Shown here one piece after another: positions 1 through 12,698 of a stretch of DNA of 32,569 nucleotides (position 1 is the first letter of the stretch; each line of letters begins with the position of its first letter). The DNA is from Ichthyophonus hoferi (lineage: Eukaryota; Opisthokonta; Ichthyosporea; Ichthyophonida; Ichthyophonidae), in the NCBI GenBank assembly GCA_002751075.1, contig NAOQ01000229.1, positions 1 to 32,569 on the forward strand, given 5' to 3'. The position numbers and the translations under genes were made by a program. Under the pieces are notes generated by a model that saw nothing but the letters and a program-made list of their open reading frames with translations, was not told the DNA's origin and did not search any database.

Positions 1-2100
1 ATTTTTAACAATTATTACTCTCAACAAAATTTTGAAACTGTCAAGTTTCCTATTATTTCTACTATTATTGTTATTGTTATTTTATTATTAATTCATTATC
101 AATTTGAGAGGGATACTCTGTCAATTCTACTATATAATACACAGCACTTAAAATAATAACTAATGCAATTATTGTTAAAATCAAACAATCTAAAAATATA
201 CATATTTTTATACATACTTTTTACTCTAAATATATATATTTAACAATTATTACATACACATCTTTGCATATAATTACACAATTGAGGGAGGCTATTAAAA
301 TGCTACTGCATTATAATTGCATAACAATTTATTATTGTAATTCTCTTTATATACAAATATATGTTCATTTAGTTTGCATCATTATAGTGTTTCTCCAAAA
401 ACCATGACAACACACCAATGGAGAATAACAGCAGATGCATAATCTTATAACTGATAGAAATAGATGTACAAATACATTATCTTCTCTCTGATAGAAATAG
501 GTCTGCAAATATGTAATCATATCTCTGACAGTGGTTGTCTTTTCTAATTATTCTCATGGAGGATAAAACCAATCAGATAGGAGTTTTATATATATATATC
601 ATGTGATCTTTAATCCATAACTGAACTATAAGTTCAACACATTGTGAACTTATACTTCACTTGTTATTTTATTACTTTAGTCAAACAACAACTTATAAGT
701 CATTTTTTACAATAAAAAACTACATTTTTTTTAGATCTTTTACTATAGGTTTATTTTTTAACAAAAGTTACTCATCAGTTACATGTGCATATACAAGTTT
801 AAGTGACTGCTGGTGTAATAATAGCATATAAGATAATCATTATTTGATTAAGTGTTAAACTGGCAGTATAATTAGAGGTCTACGACTAATTCAATCAAGT
901 ACAATAATCTAAATATGAAGCAATTAATTAGATACCAGCTCTACTCATTCAATTATGAGTGGCAATGTATTTATCACAGAGAAGATATTATTAGCACTAA
1001 TGATTGTCTTAAGTCTAGCATTATGTCTTTAGTTTTCAGGAAATACATAATCCTTAGGTAATAAGTCCTTAGTGGCTTTACTTGTGTTTAATGTGTAAGT
1101 ATTATAGAGTATTTACCTCCAGATATGGGTCAAGTTTCAACCAACATTAGGTTATGTCTTTTTTAAGACTAGTTAGTGACAGCTTTGGAGGTATATTACT
1201 GTATTACTACATTTTTAACCTTATTAATTAAGTACTATTTAATAGATCAGGAAACTTTTATTTTAGAATTAATTAATATATGAAGTCTTCAATTTTTAGA
1301 GACCATACTTTACTTTAGGTAAATTGTGCCTATATAGTTTAGAGAAATATTCATTTCTAAGTGGCATATTATAGTACATTGAATTTACTTAGTTTTTAAA
1401 TTTTGTATAAATTGGAGATCTTACATAAGTTAGATATTATATTTAGATTGTGGAATCTTTCAGTTTCAGAAAATTCTTTTTAGAACTAGGCAAATTATAC
1501 ATTAGTCTATCATAGAGATTAATCAGTTAGTTAAGAATTACACTTCCTTGTTCAGATTTCAATGGTTAATTGACACATAATAGCAAGACACAGGTTTTAC
1601 CAAAGATAGCTTACCTTAAATTAAATAACCAAGGTAGAGTACATTAATTAGGTTGGACTATTGTAATTCAAAATAATATCAATAAGTTCAGGTTGTTAGA
1701 AGTCATGACTTTGATAAAACAGGATACTTAATTTAGAAAGCCTATTCTTATAGAAAAAGGAAACTTGTCATGCCAGAGGCTCTTAACAAAGATTAATTAT
1801 CAATACTATAAGAAAAAAGGGTCCAAATGTGATTACCAATCAACTACAACAACTACTACTAAGAAGTTCAGTAGAATTTGGCTAACACTTTTGAAGATTT
1901 GTAGGAGTCAGATACTATATTATCCAATAGCAGCCACCCCTCTGCACCTGAAAAACAATGCAAACTCCTAGTTCTGACTAAGAGAATGATATTATCAACT
2001 CCAATTCCAACACTCAATGCAAAGGAACCGCTTATTTGCATGCCTCTAGATTCTGAAGAAATTTAAAAATTAGTCTATCAAGACTAACTACGAACACTAG
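1..2100. other. AT-rich gene-free stretch
   Basis: I see no gene, RNA gene or intact element here. The stretch is strongly AT-rich with many T/A runs, is nearly free of CpG, and has stop codons in all frames at short intervals. The one longer open frame, on the plus strand at 1765-1971, has a random-looking, lysine/threonine-rich composition and no recognisable domain. It probably belongs to the same decayed repeat territory that continues to about 12.6 kb, but I could not match it by eye to any other part of the window. Confidence 0.6.
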
Positions 2101-2119
2101 TCTAGATATTATGTTTGCA

Positions 2120-3400
2120 ATGTCTATATATAGCTTAGTGGAAAGTGGCTTTGGTTGGACTTCCCTACTTAGCTATTGACCTATCCATAAATTATCCAGG
2201 AAAAAGTGTAATACTTTTCTTAACTCTTTATTTAAATTTGTCGATCAATGGGTAGCTTTCTTAGTTTTATAGAATTTCCCAAAACCCTAACCTATATATG
2301 ATTCCTAGATTTTTGTGGAGTCCCCAATCCATACACATTTTCTAAGCATGGGTATATCCCCTGATCTATCATAATATATGACCCATATCTGGATAATTTG
2401 TCATAATCTGAGTGGTCTAAATTTCCTTATTGATCTACTGTAGTACATTTCTTGTATCCACCCTGCTCTGTATCAGTGCTCATAGTATTGGTCTGGGCTT
2501 CCATAAAGAAGCTGTCTCCCTCTGAATCACTAGAGAAGTGCGCTCACCACTTCTTCTTCTCCAACCATAGAACAGACCCTGACTTGGCATTGGAAGACTT
2601 ATGCTCTTTGTAAGGAGCAATTGCTCCTAGGTGTGTTTTAAAACTATTCATGTTAAAATTAATTAATTAAAAGAATGTGGTTAGTTTATTTATCTTTATC
2701 AATGGAAATCAGAAGTTCAGGCTAAGTCTGAAAGAGCTGGTCATATAGTTGTTTTTCTTTAGTCAATCCAGTTGATTATGTGGAGCCCATGTGGATCCAA
2801 TAGATACTCGCACTTAAGAGTTACTTAATAAATACTACTAACCTATTGTCTAATGAATTTTCCTAGAATCATTCTAAAAGATATATATATCACGTCATTA
2901 GTTTCAAGCATTACAGTGTGATTCTATGCCCATTATAATCACTATTTAAACCATGATATTTTCACATTTTAAAATGACAATAGCCTTCTAGTCCTAAGTA
3001 ATTATACTTAGTGACATCATTAATTAATTACTTGTCATTACCAAACATATAAATATCAATTGAAAGAACCCTATAATAAACTTATTAATAATTAGATGTT
3101 AAAAGCTAACTAACCCGTAAGGTGCTCTTGTCTGAGACATTCTGAAGTACTTGCGCATCTACTTCAATATAATATCTAAAACTATTAATGTCTGATCCAT
3201 TTAAATTAAATGGCATATGACAGACCTTGAAAAGTTTTATAAATTAATTTAGAATTAAAAGTTATTAAATGAATTGCATGCATAGATATTGATAATTAAA
3301 ATTTTGACTGGTATGTTGTACCTCCTAATCTGTCACATAGATATAAACAAAATTGAAACTCATGTGACTTAGAAATTAGGTCCATATCAGAAGGTAAATT
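2120..3400. repeat. Outer direct repeat, left copy (U1)
   Basis: Two blocks here match the right-hand copy at about 11180-11690 in the same orientation: roughly 2120-2420, with shared strings such as TATATATAGCTTAG, ACCTATCCAT and CTGATCTAT, and roughly 3240-3400, sharing GAAACT and AAATTAGG in register. By eye the identity is only about 60 percent. Between the two blocks the left copy carries about 800 extra bases that the right copy lacks, so one copy has gained or lost a segment. The pair sits just outside the LTR-like copies of the copia fossil. It could be the remains of an outer, older element, or a host repeat that the element entered. Confidence 0.5.
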
Positions 3401-3719
3401 ACTCTGGGCTGCATCTATACATTGTTAAATTTATTGCCAATATTGCCTGGCTCTAAATCTGATTCTACAGACATACACTGTTTATTGACTGTTAAGGGGT
3501 AGTTACCATTATCCACACAAGCTTCAGAATTTTCACAGTCCCCAAAGGATCCAATCAAGTTTTGTCTAAGGTTAATATCTTTAGAATCTGAAATGAACTC
3601 CATCCATTTGTCTTGCCTACAAAATTTTCTGATGGATTTAACCTCGAAGGTGTTGATTTAACTAGCTTTCTTCTGTGATTAAGTTCTCATATTAGAAAAT
3701 CTTGTTCTAATAAAATTAT

Positions 3720-4510
3720 AATCTGCTAGTTAGTAAAACCTCTCCCATTAAATGTAGTGACTAAGCTTCTTTGAAATGTTTTAGCCTTGTCACTCAGGTC
3801 TTATAAGAACACTAACCCATTTTTCTTCTTTGGAACTAGTGTGTGTGTGATTTTGTAATAGGTGAAATGCCAACTATTTTCTCTTCTGCCTGGTTATATA
3901 TTCTCTACTGTGTTGAGAATAGATTACCTTATTACCATTAGCAACATTCTTTTAATAGTAAACTGCTTATATAGTCCCAACTGTGGGTCTGGAGTTTGAA
4001 GATATGGGTTAGAGTAGCAGCACATTAGGCTTGCTTCAAGCTTTGTATTTTGCCAATTATGGTTAGAGTTTTCCTTTTATTAAGTCTAGTGAGTTCTACA
4101 TAAGCATAATAGCTCCTACATAAAACTAATTTAGGTGATTCATATCTTCTAGATTTATCTCTATCTCATTTTATTATTTTGTGTTGAAACATTCCTACAA
4201 CCACAAATTCAACCTATCTTAGATCAAAAAACTCCTCTGTGATTTTGAAATTTTCTGTAATAACGTTTTAATTCTTAACTATTAATGAATCAAATTTTCA
4301 ATTAACTAATCCAGCTCTAATCACTACACTGTCTCTTCTTAATTACACTGGTATAGACATGCAAAAACTAGTCTGTTATATTACTAAGCAAAAACTATCA
4401 AGGTATGGCATAGAACAAAACCAATATTTTTAAACAAGTGACACACTAGTTATGAATTGCAGCACTACTTTTACATCTTTACATACCCATAGAGATGTGT
4501 ATACTAGAAA
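3720..4510 (-). repeat. Copia 3' LTR (left copy)
   Basis: This roughly 790-base block aligns along most of its length, in the same orientation, with 10380-11130, and with the shorter copy at 6610-7290. Shared landmarks in order are a TAGTTNGTAAAA string, AGCCTTGTCA, GATAGGTNAATGC-like sequence, a TCTACTGTGTTGAG/TCTCCTGTGTTGAG block, GGTTTGAA-like sequence, GCTTCAAGC, TTATTTTGTGTT, CTATCTTAGAT and a final GGCATAG/GGCCTAA segment. It lies just beyond the RNase H end of the element, where a 3' LTR belongs. Exact ends are uncertain because of divergence. Confidence 0.7.
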
Positions 4511-4785
4511 GCAAAAGTTGGTAAAGCATAAGCTTTAAAAAAGTCAGTTGGGACAAGCACCTTAGTAAATACGGCTCTCTTTTGACAGACATTGAGATTT
4601 GGTTTATTACTATGGCTTCTTCCGGATACCAGCCTTAGTGTTATGGAACTTTACCTGTGTATATTTGGTATTACAGTGACTTAATTAGATTATGTCCAGT
4701 TAGTTATTCAGTTGGTTAAACTTCTGTCCTTGTATATTATGAATGATGCAGTTGGGACATCTAAATGGTCTATAATGCTAGACAT

Positions 4786-5140
4786 CTACATTCTCTCATA
4801 GTTATTCATGTAGAGTGCTATATCTACTTTGCCTCTATATCTGACATGGCTACAAGAAATATTTTCTTGCTCATTCAGTATATTGGAGAGTCCAAACAGA
4901 AATAGTATCAAACTTGAGGTCAATATCTTTATCGTGATATCCCCTGTGAAATTACTATCCACATAAGTGTTTAATTGAACTGGCTTCTGGGGAAAACCTA
5001 TGACTATATCTGCGTTCAAGTTGAGAAAAGATAGCCAATGAATAATCATTTTCCAGAGTGATTATGTTGGGTTTGATGCAGGTCTTTCCAGAAAACTCAT
5101 AAAAAATATAATGTCTGGGCAAGTCAGCCTTGATATCCAT
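4786..5140 (-). pseudogene. Copia RNase H remnant
   Basis: The minus-strand translation contains a short run, LNTYVDSNFTGDI, followed by FLFG. It matches the copia RNase H signature (GYSDADWAGD...STSGYVF) with the expected spacing. Flanking traces fit the segment between reverse transcriptase and RNase H. It is part of the broken copia element and is a fossil with no function expected. Confidence 0.75.
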
Positions 5141-5639
5141 AATAGACCCCCTATGGCCATCTACTGGTTGAAGCTCACTCTCAAATTGACAGCCTTCTTA
5201 GACTCAGTGCTGACACCTGGCTGAGAATAATGGCTGACATGGAATAATTAGCATTTTCCATGTTGTCATATTGCACCAGTTGTTGAATATATCCCTCATG
5301 GGATATGTATTGACTTTCTTGTCATTCTTGTGTATCTATCTAGTAGTATAGGTATTTGCATAGAAATTTCAATTCCTTTGTGTCAAGATCATCTTTTATG
5401 TTATGGATACGTTTGGCCACTTCCTTGGCATGATCAGACATTATTAATATGTGATCTATATAAACATACCCTGCCATATAGTACTTAACATTTTTGGGCT
5501 ACACTAAAGTATAGATTGACATTGGCAGGGTACAAATGTTCCATTACAAGGGGTCCAGGTCAGGTCTTTTGTCTGACTAATGTTGATGGTTTCCTACCAA
5601 GCATTAATTTCTGTTGCTAACATGATCCTTGGGGAGGTC

Positions 5640-6070
5640 AGGGTCTCACAATTCTTTAGGTTGACCCACATAGGTGTTGTCTTCCAATTTACTGTCTAAA
5701 TAGGCTCTGGCTATGTCCAGTTGTTCTACTATTATTAAGTCCATGGATGCTGCTATTACAAGAAGAGCTCCATTGTTTATTAGTGAACATATCAAGGACT
5801 CTATATTGAAGTAGTTAATATTGGCATATTGGTGGTTTTTTATCACTACCAGTTTCATCTAGTACTTTATTACCTTACCCCTGTGGTCGTGTTTGATGCT
5901 GAACACCCACATAGGCCTGAACATTGGATGCTCTTCTGACTTTTTTGCCATCTTCCACATAGTGGTGTCCTACAGAGCATTCATTTTGCATATCAACACC
6001 TCTCCCACTCAGGCATCTAGGTGATCTTCTGCCTGCCATTGCAGACTTGGACACCTCCATTCTGTACATG
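5640..6070 (-). pseudogene. Copia reverse transcriptase remnant
   Basis: The minus-strand translation near 5646-5740 reads MDLIIVEQLDIARAYLDSK and then LEDNTYVGQP. This follows the copia reverse transcriptase signature 'xMDLEIHQMDVKTAFLNGxLEExIYMxQPEGF', including the catalytic-palm aspartate position. The adjoining part up to about 6069 fits the start of the same domain. It is a piece of the broken element described above. Confidence 0.8.
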
Positions 6071-6609
6071 TTGGACTTGGTAACTTTTATAGTTACATTG
6101 GCTGGGAAGCCAGTTGAATAATGACGTCCAAACCTTGTTATGGATGAAGCATACTTACACTTCCGTGAAGGGGCTGAGCTTTAAAATGTCTTCTCAGTTA
6201 ATGAGTGATTCCCTCTCAGGGTGCACTTCTTCCACTTTTTCTTCTTGGTCAGGTTCAGTATTTTTTTCATTCTCGAAATGACCTCTATCCAGGCTTTAAT
6301 CTTTTGGCAAGTCATAAAATCAAGTAGATTCTGTAGGTTGAGGTTTTGGACAGTTCCTTTAACAACTATCTGGCTCCAAACAGCTGTTCTCACTGTCTGA
6401 AGTTACCCTTGACTTCTTGATAAAACTGTTTTTGTTATATAAAAAGCTACCTTTAAAAAACCTGATGTCCCTACCAATAGCAATATGATAGTTACTACAT
6501 CTAAACGTTGGTAGGACCATTAGGAAACTGGATACCCTAGTACAACTGCTTCATATCCTTTTAGAATTAATTTCTTAATGAACTTAGAGTTTTTAGACAC
6601 ACCTGCATC

Positions 6610-7290
6610 TGAGTATGTTAAATGGTATTCCCTCCACTTTATTAAAACTTAGTACAAGATTCCTCTGTAAAACTTCAAGCTTATCACAAGAGCTGGAATT
6701 TTAAAAAACTCTGGTTTTCTTTTTTAGGAAAAATATACATGTGTCTCCATGATAAATGAAAGCCAAGTTTTTTATTTGTCTCTAATTTTTTGAACCATAT
6801 TATCATTTATTCCAAAGTTTCTTTCAGTAATGAACTATTCATATCTGGTCTCAACTGAGGGTTTGAAATTTGAATACATATTTAAGAGTAGGAGAGCATT
6901 GGGTAAGCTTCAATCCTAGCGTTCTGCTATCAAGGTTACAAACCCATATTAGTAAAGCTTCCTCACTATATGGAAACATACTCTCATGATTGCAAGCCTG
7001 ATCTTGTTTTAAATTATTAAAATTGCTCTGTGGTTTCAGGAACGTTTGTGTTAAAGCTCCAAGACTTAATTAATTAATTGTGCAAGTTATGATTGTCAAG
7101 TCAAACCTCATATTATAGACACTATTTATAGACAAGCAGAATCCAGTGGGACATAGGACTAGACCCATCCCCCGTGATATGGCATAGCCATAAAACTATT
7201 ACTTATTGAACAACGCCCTACAAGCTATGTGTTACATTAGAAACCATGTAGGCAGTGAATGGGTACTACTTCTCCATACCACAGATCATA
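6610..7290 (-). repeat. Third LTR-like copy inside pol
   Basis: This block aligns in the same orientation with both terminal copies. The clearest part is around 6830-6930, where TCATATCTGGTC, CAACTGAGGGTTTGAA and GAGCATTGGG match the right-hand LTR; further matches run to GGCATAG and GCTATGTGTTNCA near 7190-7240. It falls between the integrase and reverse transcriptase traces, where no LTR belongs. The likely reading is a solo LTR: a second copy of the family landed in pol and later recombined down to one LTR. Confidence 0.6.
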
Positions 7291-7299
7291 TATTACTAG

Positions 7300-7900
7300 T
7301 GATCTAGACAGGACTTTAGCTGTAAATACATGTAAGGTGCACATTACAGTTTTTATGGTTTCATCTCAATTGTTTTTGGAGAAGTCAATTTTCAATCAAA
7401 GAGATTCTGGACACGGTAAAGTGTGATTGGTTTAAATCCTCACTAACAGTGTCTTGCTGTGGGATCCAGGATTGTTGTCTGGTGGTGTACCCCAAGCATC
7501 TCCAGGTGTTCTTTGCAGATGGTGCTGAGGTACCCTTACTCATTATGAGTCACTAAGAGATATAAGAACAAGTTTTGTTTGGTTTTGAATACACAATAAA
7601 GTGTTCCAAGTAGCTGAAAGTCTGATTTCTTTCCCATGAAGTACACACTTACATATTGGATGCCTTTATCTGTAAAGGTTACTAATGTAATTGAACTTTA
7701 AGAAAAACCTCTAATAGGTCCATCAATATTTGAATATACCCTTTCTAACACTTTTTTGGCCTCTTTATCCTGATAGGGTAGAATAGAGTATATATGCTTG
7801 GCTTTGAAGAAGACACAGGCATTGCAGGCCTCTTCATAATTAGGCTTTACGTTGATCTTAATACCAATAAAAGCTTTTTCAGTAGGCCTGAGCTCATGTG
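7300..7900 (-). pseudogene. Copia integrase remnant
   Basis: Around 7860-7740 the minus strand encodes a CNACVFFKAK run followed about 20 residues later by VLERVYSNIDGP. This matches the copia integrase zinc-finger end (CxxCxxxK) and the first core motif (vHsDvxGP). The following stretch keeps the TFTDKG...YVSVYFMGK pattern of the integrase core. It is part of the broken copia element. Confidence 0.75.
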
Positions 7901-9199
7901 CATAAAATGATGTAAGTAATAAAATTTAAAAGTGGCTGATTTAGGAATATTCTTATTTGGTTTTTCTTTTATTTATGTGATTGATTCTTATATTTTCTTA
8001 GTTTCCACTGGGAGTAGATTTTGTTCATTCTTTGATCCAGCTTGAGTTGTTTCCAAGATTCTCATAAGTCAGATGATATGATATTACCATTTAATTTGTA
8101 AAGACAGTTGTTTATGAGAGTTTTAGTAAATATTGCATCCTTCTCTTGCTATACTGACACTTTTTCATCTTTGAAGGTAGCGCCAATTCCTTTTCCTGAT
8201 AGAACTGGAAAGGAAAATAGATTTATCTTAAAGTCTGGGATATATATACAGCATTTCGTAGTTGTTGGAACCAAAATTTCTAATGCATTTTTATCTATTG
8301 TTTCTTTGTGTTTCCATTTTAGTATCACATAGAAAAATTATAATATTTCTTAGTTAAAGTCTAGAATAACATTCTTGTTAGATGAGCTATGTTAGTACTG
8401 GTTTAATAATTTTGGAATCAACAGAGCAGATATGTTCAATAGTATTCAAGTATCAATTAGACTACAAAACAAGGAGTCATTAGTATTTTTTAATGAATAG
8501 CATTAAAACAGTCTTAAAGCATCAAGACGTTTATACACAAAGTTAAAAAAGAACAATAAAATACTACTGTCCAGTCATGTTACAATATTGTCTTATAAAT
8601 ATTTATAGATTCCAGAAAATTGTCTTCATATATTACGTCAGGTATATCTCAAGAGTTAAAAAAGTATAATATAAATACTAATCTAGCAGGCCAACTAGTA
8701 GAATTGGATATTAGCTTATCTCCTAGAATAGACACGATTTCACTCCTGTGTATCCTCAGATCAGATATAGATCATCGTTACCACATCTATAGAACACTTT
8801 CAAGTAGCAAGTTAAATGCTTCACATACATGACTAAAACATGAGCTTCAGGAATAGCTTAATAGAGTATTCATTATTCACTACCAGATGCTAGTTATCCT
8901 GATAACACATACATTAAAGTACCAGTAGAATATAAGAGCACTATTACTGGTTCTATTTCCAGTAACAGTTTTATACCCTCTATCTTGTTTTCTATAATGG
9001 ATAAAAGCATTATGTTTTAACCTCATAGAGTATCATTTTTCTCCCCACTTTTCCTTATCACTGTTGACAGCTGTGAGCTGAACATTAAAAATTCTTCTTT
9101 ACAATGCTGGAGAAATTTCTAGAAACTCTGTCCAAAATGAACATGGATGGATCCAGATATGACTTTTTATAATACTTGCTAACACAGGATACAGCTATC

Positions 9200-9960
9200 A
9201 GTCTCTGATTCTAACCAGCTGCATAGGCATAGTGTGGCTTCTTGAATAACGGCTTATTTTTGGGCTTATGTGAGGCAGGTTCACTCTCTTCGTTTGGCCT
9301 TTTATTTTGTATTACAGGTCTTCTGGAGCCTCTCTTGCATGACTGGTTTCTGGATCCATAGCTGTTGTCATTTTCCAAAATTACATTATCTAATTTCCAG
9401 ATTAATGGGCTAGTTTTTAACCCGTGTTCCTTCTCACACATGTTTGGCCATAATTTTTCTGAGATGTATAGTCCCATTGTGTCTACTTTTAAATGGTGTT
9501 CATTTATTAGGGAATGTCGTCATAAATAATCTAAGCTGATGGTTGGTCAGATGGGTCACATCTGTCTTTGTAAGGAAAAACCTCTATGAACTTGTCAATA
9601 ATCCCTACCCTCTTTGAATTAATTATGAGGAACATTGCATCTCACTCGTACATATTTATGGACTTCTCCAAGGTCTTTGACCAATGCTTTAAACACTATT
9701 CCTTCCGTAACATGTAAATCGGGTTCTATTATTTTTTTTTCTATGACCTGGACTCCATTTATGTCATCTGAAACTTTCATCCTCTCTTCTGGTAAACTAT
9801 CCCTGTAATCAGCATAGTACTTTAATCTTTTGAACCAGTTCTTTCCATCAAAACATTGTTTGGGATCTCTCCAAGCATTGTTTGCAAATCAATTCATGTC
9901 AGTCCAGTCTGCAATCTTGGCTGTGTAGTGATGGAGTGGCATAGGTAGCATTAAGTTACT
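9200..9960 (-). pseudogene. Copia gag-like remnant
   Basis: The minus strand near 9860-9770 encodes FDGKNWFKRLKYYADYR and then a charged stretch, which fits the 'FDGxNFxxWxxxM' start of copia gag polyproteins. The downstream part at 9477-9211 is basic and proline-rich (KRGSRRP, KPKNKPLFKKP), as in the nucleic-acid-binding end of gag. The assignment rests on position and composition more than on motif identity. Confidence 0.5.
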
Positions 9961-10379
9961 AATTGTATCTTCAACAGATCATTGAGGTGGTTAAGTTTCT
10001 CCCTCATTGGATGAATCTGAATTTCCTGAATGCATATTGACATCCTCATTGCAAGAAAAGGATTCTCTGTTAATTGGGGAAAAGTGAGGCTACCTCTTCC
10101 CTCTGTATACACTCGATTTCTTCCAATTAGAAATGGTGTGAGATCTCTATTGAACTCATTTATACAAGTTCATCTGATCCAGTGAAGGTTTTCTGTCAAA
10201 AATACATATTCTCCCTCCCAATCCGAATCTGTATCCCTTTCTGTATTTGTAGTCTTATTCTTATAACAGTCAAGTATATGTCAATGAATAGGACTTTCAT
10301 AGTATATTTGAGACTGGCGGAGGTTCAATGAAACAAATAGGTATCCTAGTAATGGAAGCATGTTGTGGCACAATAGCTC

Positions 10380-11130
10380 TGTTAGTTGGTAAAATATCGA
10401 TCTCACTGAATGTGGCTGCTAGGTTTCTTTACACTATTTCAGCCTTGTCATTGAGTCTGATGAGAACCCTAACTTAGTCTTCTCTCTTAGACTTGATATG
10501 AGTGTTGTTGTGATAGGTAAATGCTAACTCTTTTCCCTTATTGGTTAGTTTGATATTTTCTCCTGTGTTGAGGAATAGTCTTACAGATATTCACATTAAC
10601 AACACCTTATTTAAATAATCGACTACTCATATCTGGTCCTGACTGAGAGTCAGGGTTTGAATATACAGGTTAAAGGAGTAGAGCATTGGGCATGCTTCAA
10701 GCCTTGCCTCTTCCAGCTATGGTTAGATTTTCCTATGTACCAAGCCTAGCAAGTTGTACACAACATAGTCACTTGCACATAGAATTATTTTAGGCGCTTT
10801 ATAGCCTCTAGATTATTCTCTGCTCTAACTTCCTTATTTTGTGTTTAAACATTCTTGCAAACACAAACCCAATCTATCTTAGATTGAAAAGCCTCACTGT
10901 GACTTTGGGAGCTTTTGAAATGATGTTCCAAACTTAATTACTTAATTAAGCAAGTTTTGATCACTATACTATACCTCTTCTTAGTCACACCAGCATCAGC
11001 AGGCAGAGACTAGTGTCTTACATCACTAAGCCCCAAAACACAAAGTATGGCCTAAAAGGTAAAATGCATTTTGTTAAACCAACAACACTGTACTAGCTAT
11101 GTATTGCAACATAATCTTCAAGTAGGTTTA
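10380..11130 (-). repeat. Copia 5' LTR (right copy)
   Basis: This is the partner of the 3' LTR at 3720-4510, in direct orientation, about 6.65 kb away. It is the least AT-rich of the three copies. Differences between the copies look dominated by C/T and G/A changes, which fits decay by cytosine deamination; this was judged by eye, not counted. Confidence 0.7.
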
Positions 11131-11179
11131 TTATTATAAATAATATTTAGATTGAACTATAAAAAACTGGGCCTGACTT

Positions 11180-11690
11180 AATGTTAGTATCTTGGATATA
11201 TATAGCTTAGGGGACCAGCATGAGTCAAACCTATCTGGCTTGATATTTACCTATCCATCCATGACACAGGAACAACTGCAAGTCTACCTTAACTTTTCAA
11301 TATGAACATTGGTTTGATGGGTAGATTTCCTGGTTCTAAGGTATGATCTGGAACCAATAAATTTTCTGATCTAATCACAATTCCCAAATCTAGGCATATT
11401 CGCTGATCTATAGTACCATAACTATGTCAGGTTATTTATCCAAACCATCAAAAGCCTCAAAAGCCACATTCTAATCTAGATTAAATCACATTCATCTAAT
11501 TCCAGGAATTTGTTTAAGTTAATTCTAAGTTATGATTCCTTAATAAATTAGGTGGACATCTAATTAATAAAACCATGGCCACTATAGTGTATTGCCCAAA
11601 TCCATATATTATCATAGACAAACTGAAACTTACGTAATATACAAATTAGGTTTAGATTTGAAGGCAAATTACTACATATCGCCCTAACAC
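11180..11690. repeat. Outer direct repeat, right copy (U2)
   Basis: This is the shorter partner of the repeat at about 2120-3400. It follows the 5' LTR almost directly. It lacks the roughly 800-base middle segment found in the left copy. Confidence 0.5.
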
Positions 11691-12698
11691 GTAACCCACA
11701 CGAAATCACCAAGGATCCACAACCTATTAAGATTGGATCATTGCTTTTAATCACAACAAATATTAACTTATGACAACAGTAGTAACATAACATGTAGCCT
11801 AGAGGTTTTAATGGTTCATTTCATGTGTACGTAATTTTTAGTGATTGAACAAGTCATATGCTTATGAAGTACACCTGCAGCAGTTTACTTATCTAAAGGG
11901 TGTCAATAAAAAAAAACAGAAGATATAAATCATCACCATTCTTAAAGAAAACAGCTCATACTTGATTCATTTTAAAAACATCAATAATCTAATCCTGGCT
12001 AATTAAATTGTGTTCTATGAGCTGGGTACAGCAAGCTTTACCTAATGAGAGAAACTTCAAATATAGATTATGAATTATTATTAATTATAAATAAAATCTT
12101 AATAGCTCCATTTGCACTAATCATTTGGCAATGTCTTCCTAACTATACTTTCACGTATAAACACAGTGCAGTTATGCTATTCTAACCAGAAATATGATGC
12201 GGCTTATGCTAATACCTAGCCAAGTTAAAGTGTAAAGACGGCCTTTTGAATATTTACATTTCCAATCTTTTTAGAGTAATCATATACAAAACTAGAAATC
12301 ATTCTAAAATCCCTAATTTGATCTAGCATAGAATGCCCATATGTAATTACACTGCAAACAAACCATGGTTATATGTCCTTAAAACAATATCCATATAAAA
12401 TTAAGCTATTCCAGTGGAGTGGTATTCAAATTATTGTTTACAAGTGCTAATAGCTATATAGTTTATATTTTCCCAGAAATGAATAGCAATGCCACTTTAA
12501 GCTCATATGCTTCTTAACCATAGCAGCAGGAAATATACACACCTCGATAAACAATTAAAACACATGATCTGACCTATTTATTCATTCAACAATTTTCTTA
12601 TTGCAAATAATATAGAGCACAGGTTTCTATTCTAGCTCCTATACTTCAAGTAGTGGCGCGCACATAAACGTTAATTTATATACTTAGCTTCAAAATCA
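11690..12698. other. AT-rich intergenic stretch
   Basis: I see no gene or repeat that I can support. The stretch joins the repeat block to the 3' end of the universal stress protein gene and should hold that gene's 3' untranslated region. CpG dinucleotides and GC-richer words reappear near 12650 (GTGGCGCGC), which marks the edge of the decayed block. Confidence 0.5.

Larger units (their letters stand above)
3720..11130 (-). mobile_element. Fossil Ty1/copia LTR retrotransposon
   Basis: A long terminal repeat retrotransposon of the Ty1/copia family, about 7.4 kb, in minus orientation. The order along the minus strand is 5' LTR (about 11130-10380), gag-like region (about 9960-9200), integrase zinc-finger and core traces (about 7900-7300), a third LTR-like copy (about 7290-6610), reverse transcriptase traces (about 6070-5640), RNase H traces (about 5050-4790), 3' LTR (about 4510-3720). 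Integrase before reverse transcriptase is the copia order, as opposed to Ty3. The element is heavily broken, with far more than ten disabling breaks, and cannot be active. The LTRs agree at only about 60-65 percent by eye, so it is very old or was heavily mutated by cytosine deamination; CpG is almost absent. Confidence 0.8.
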
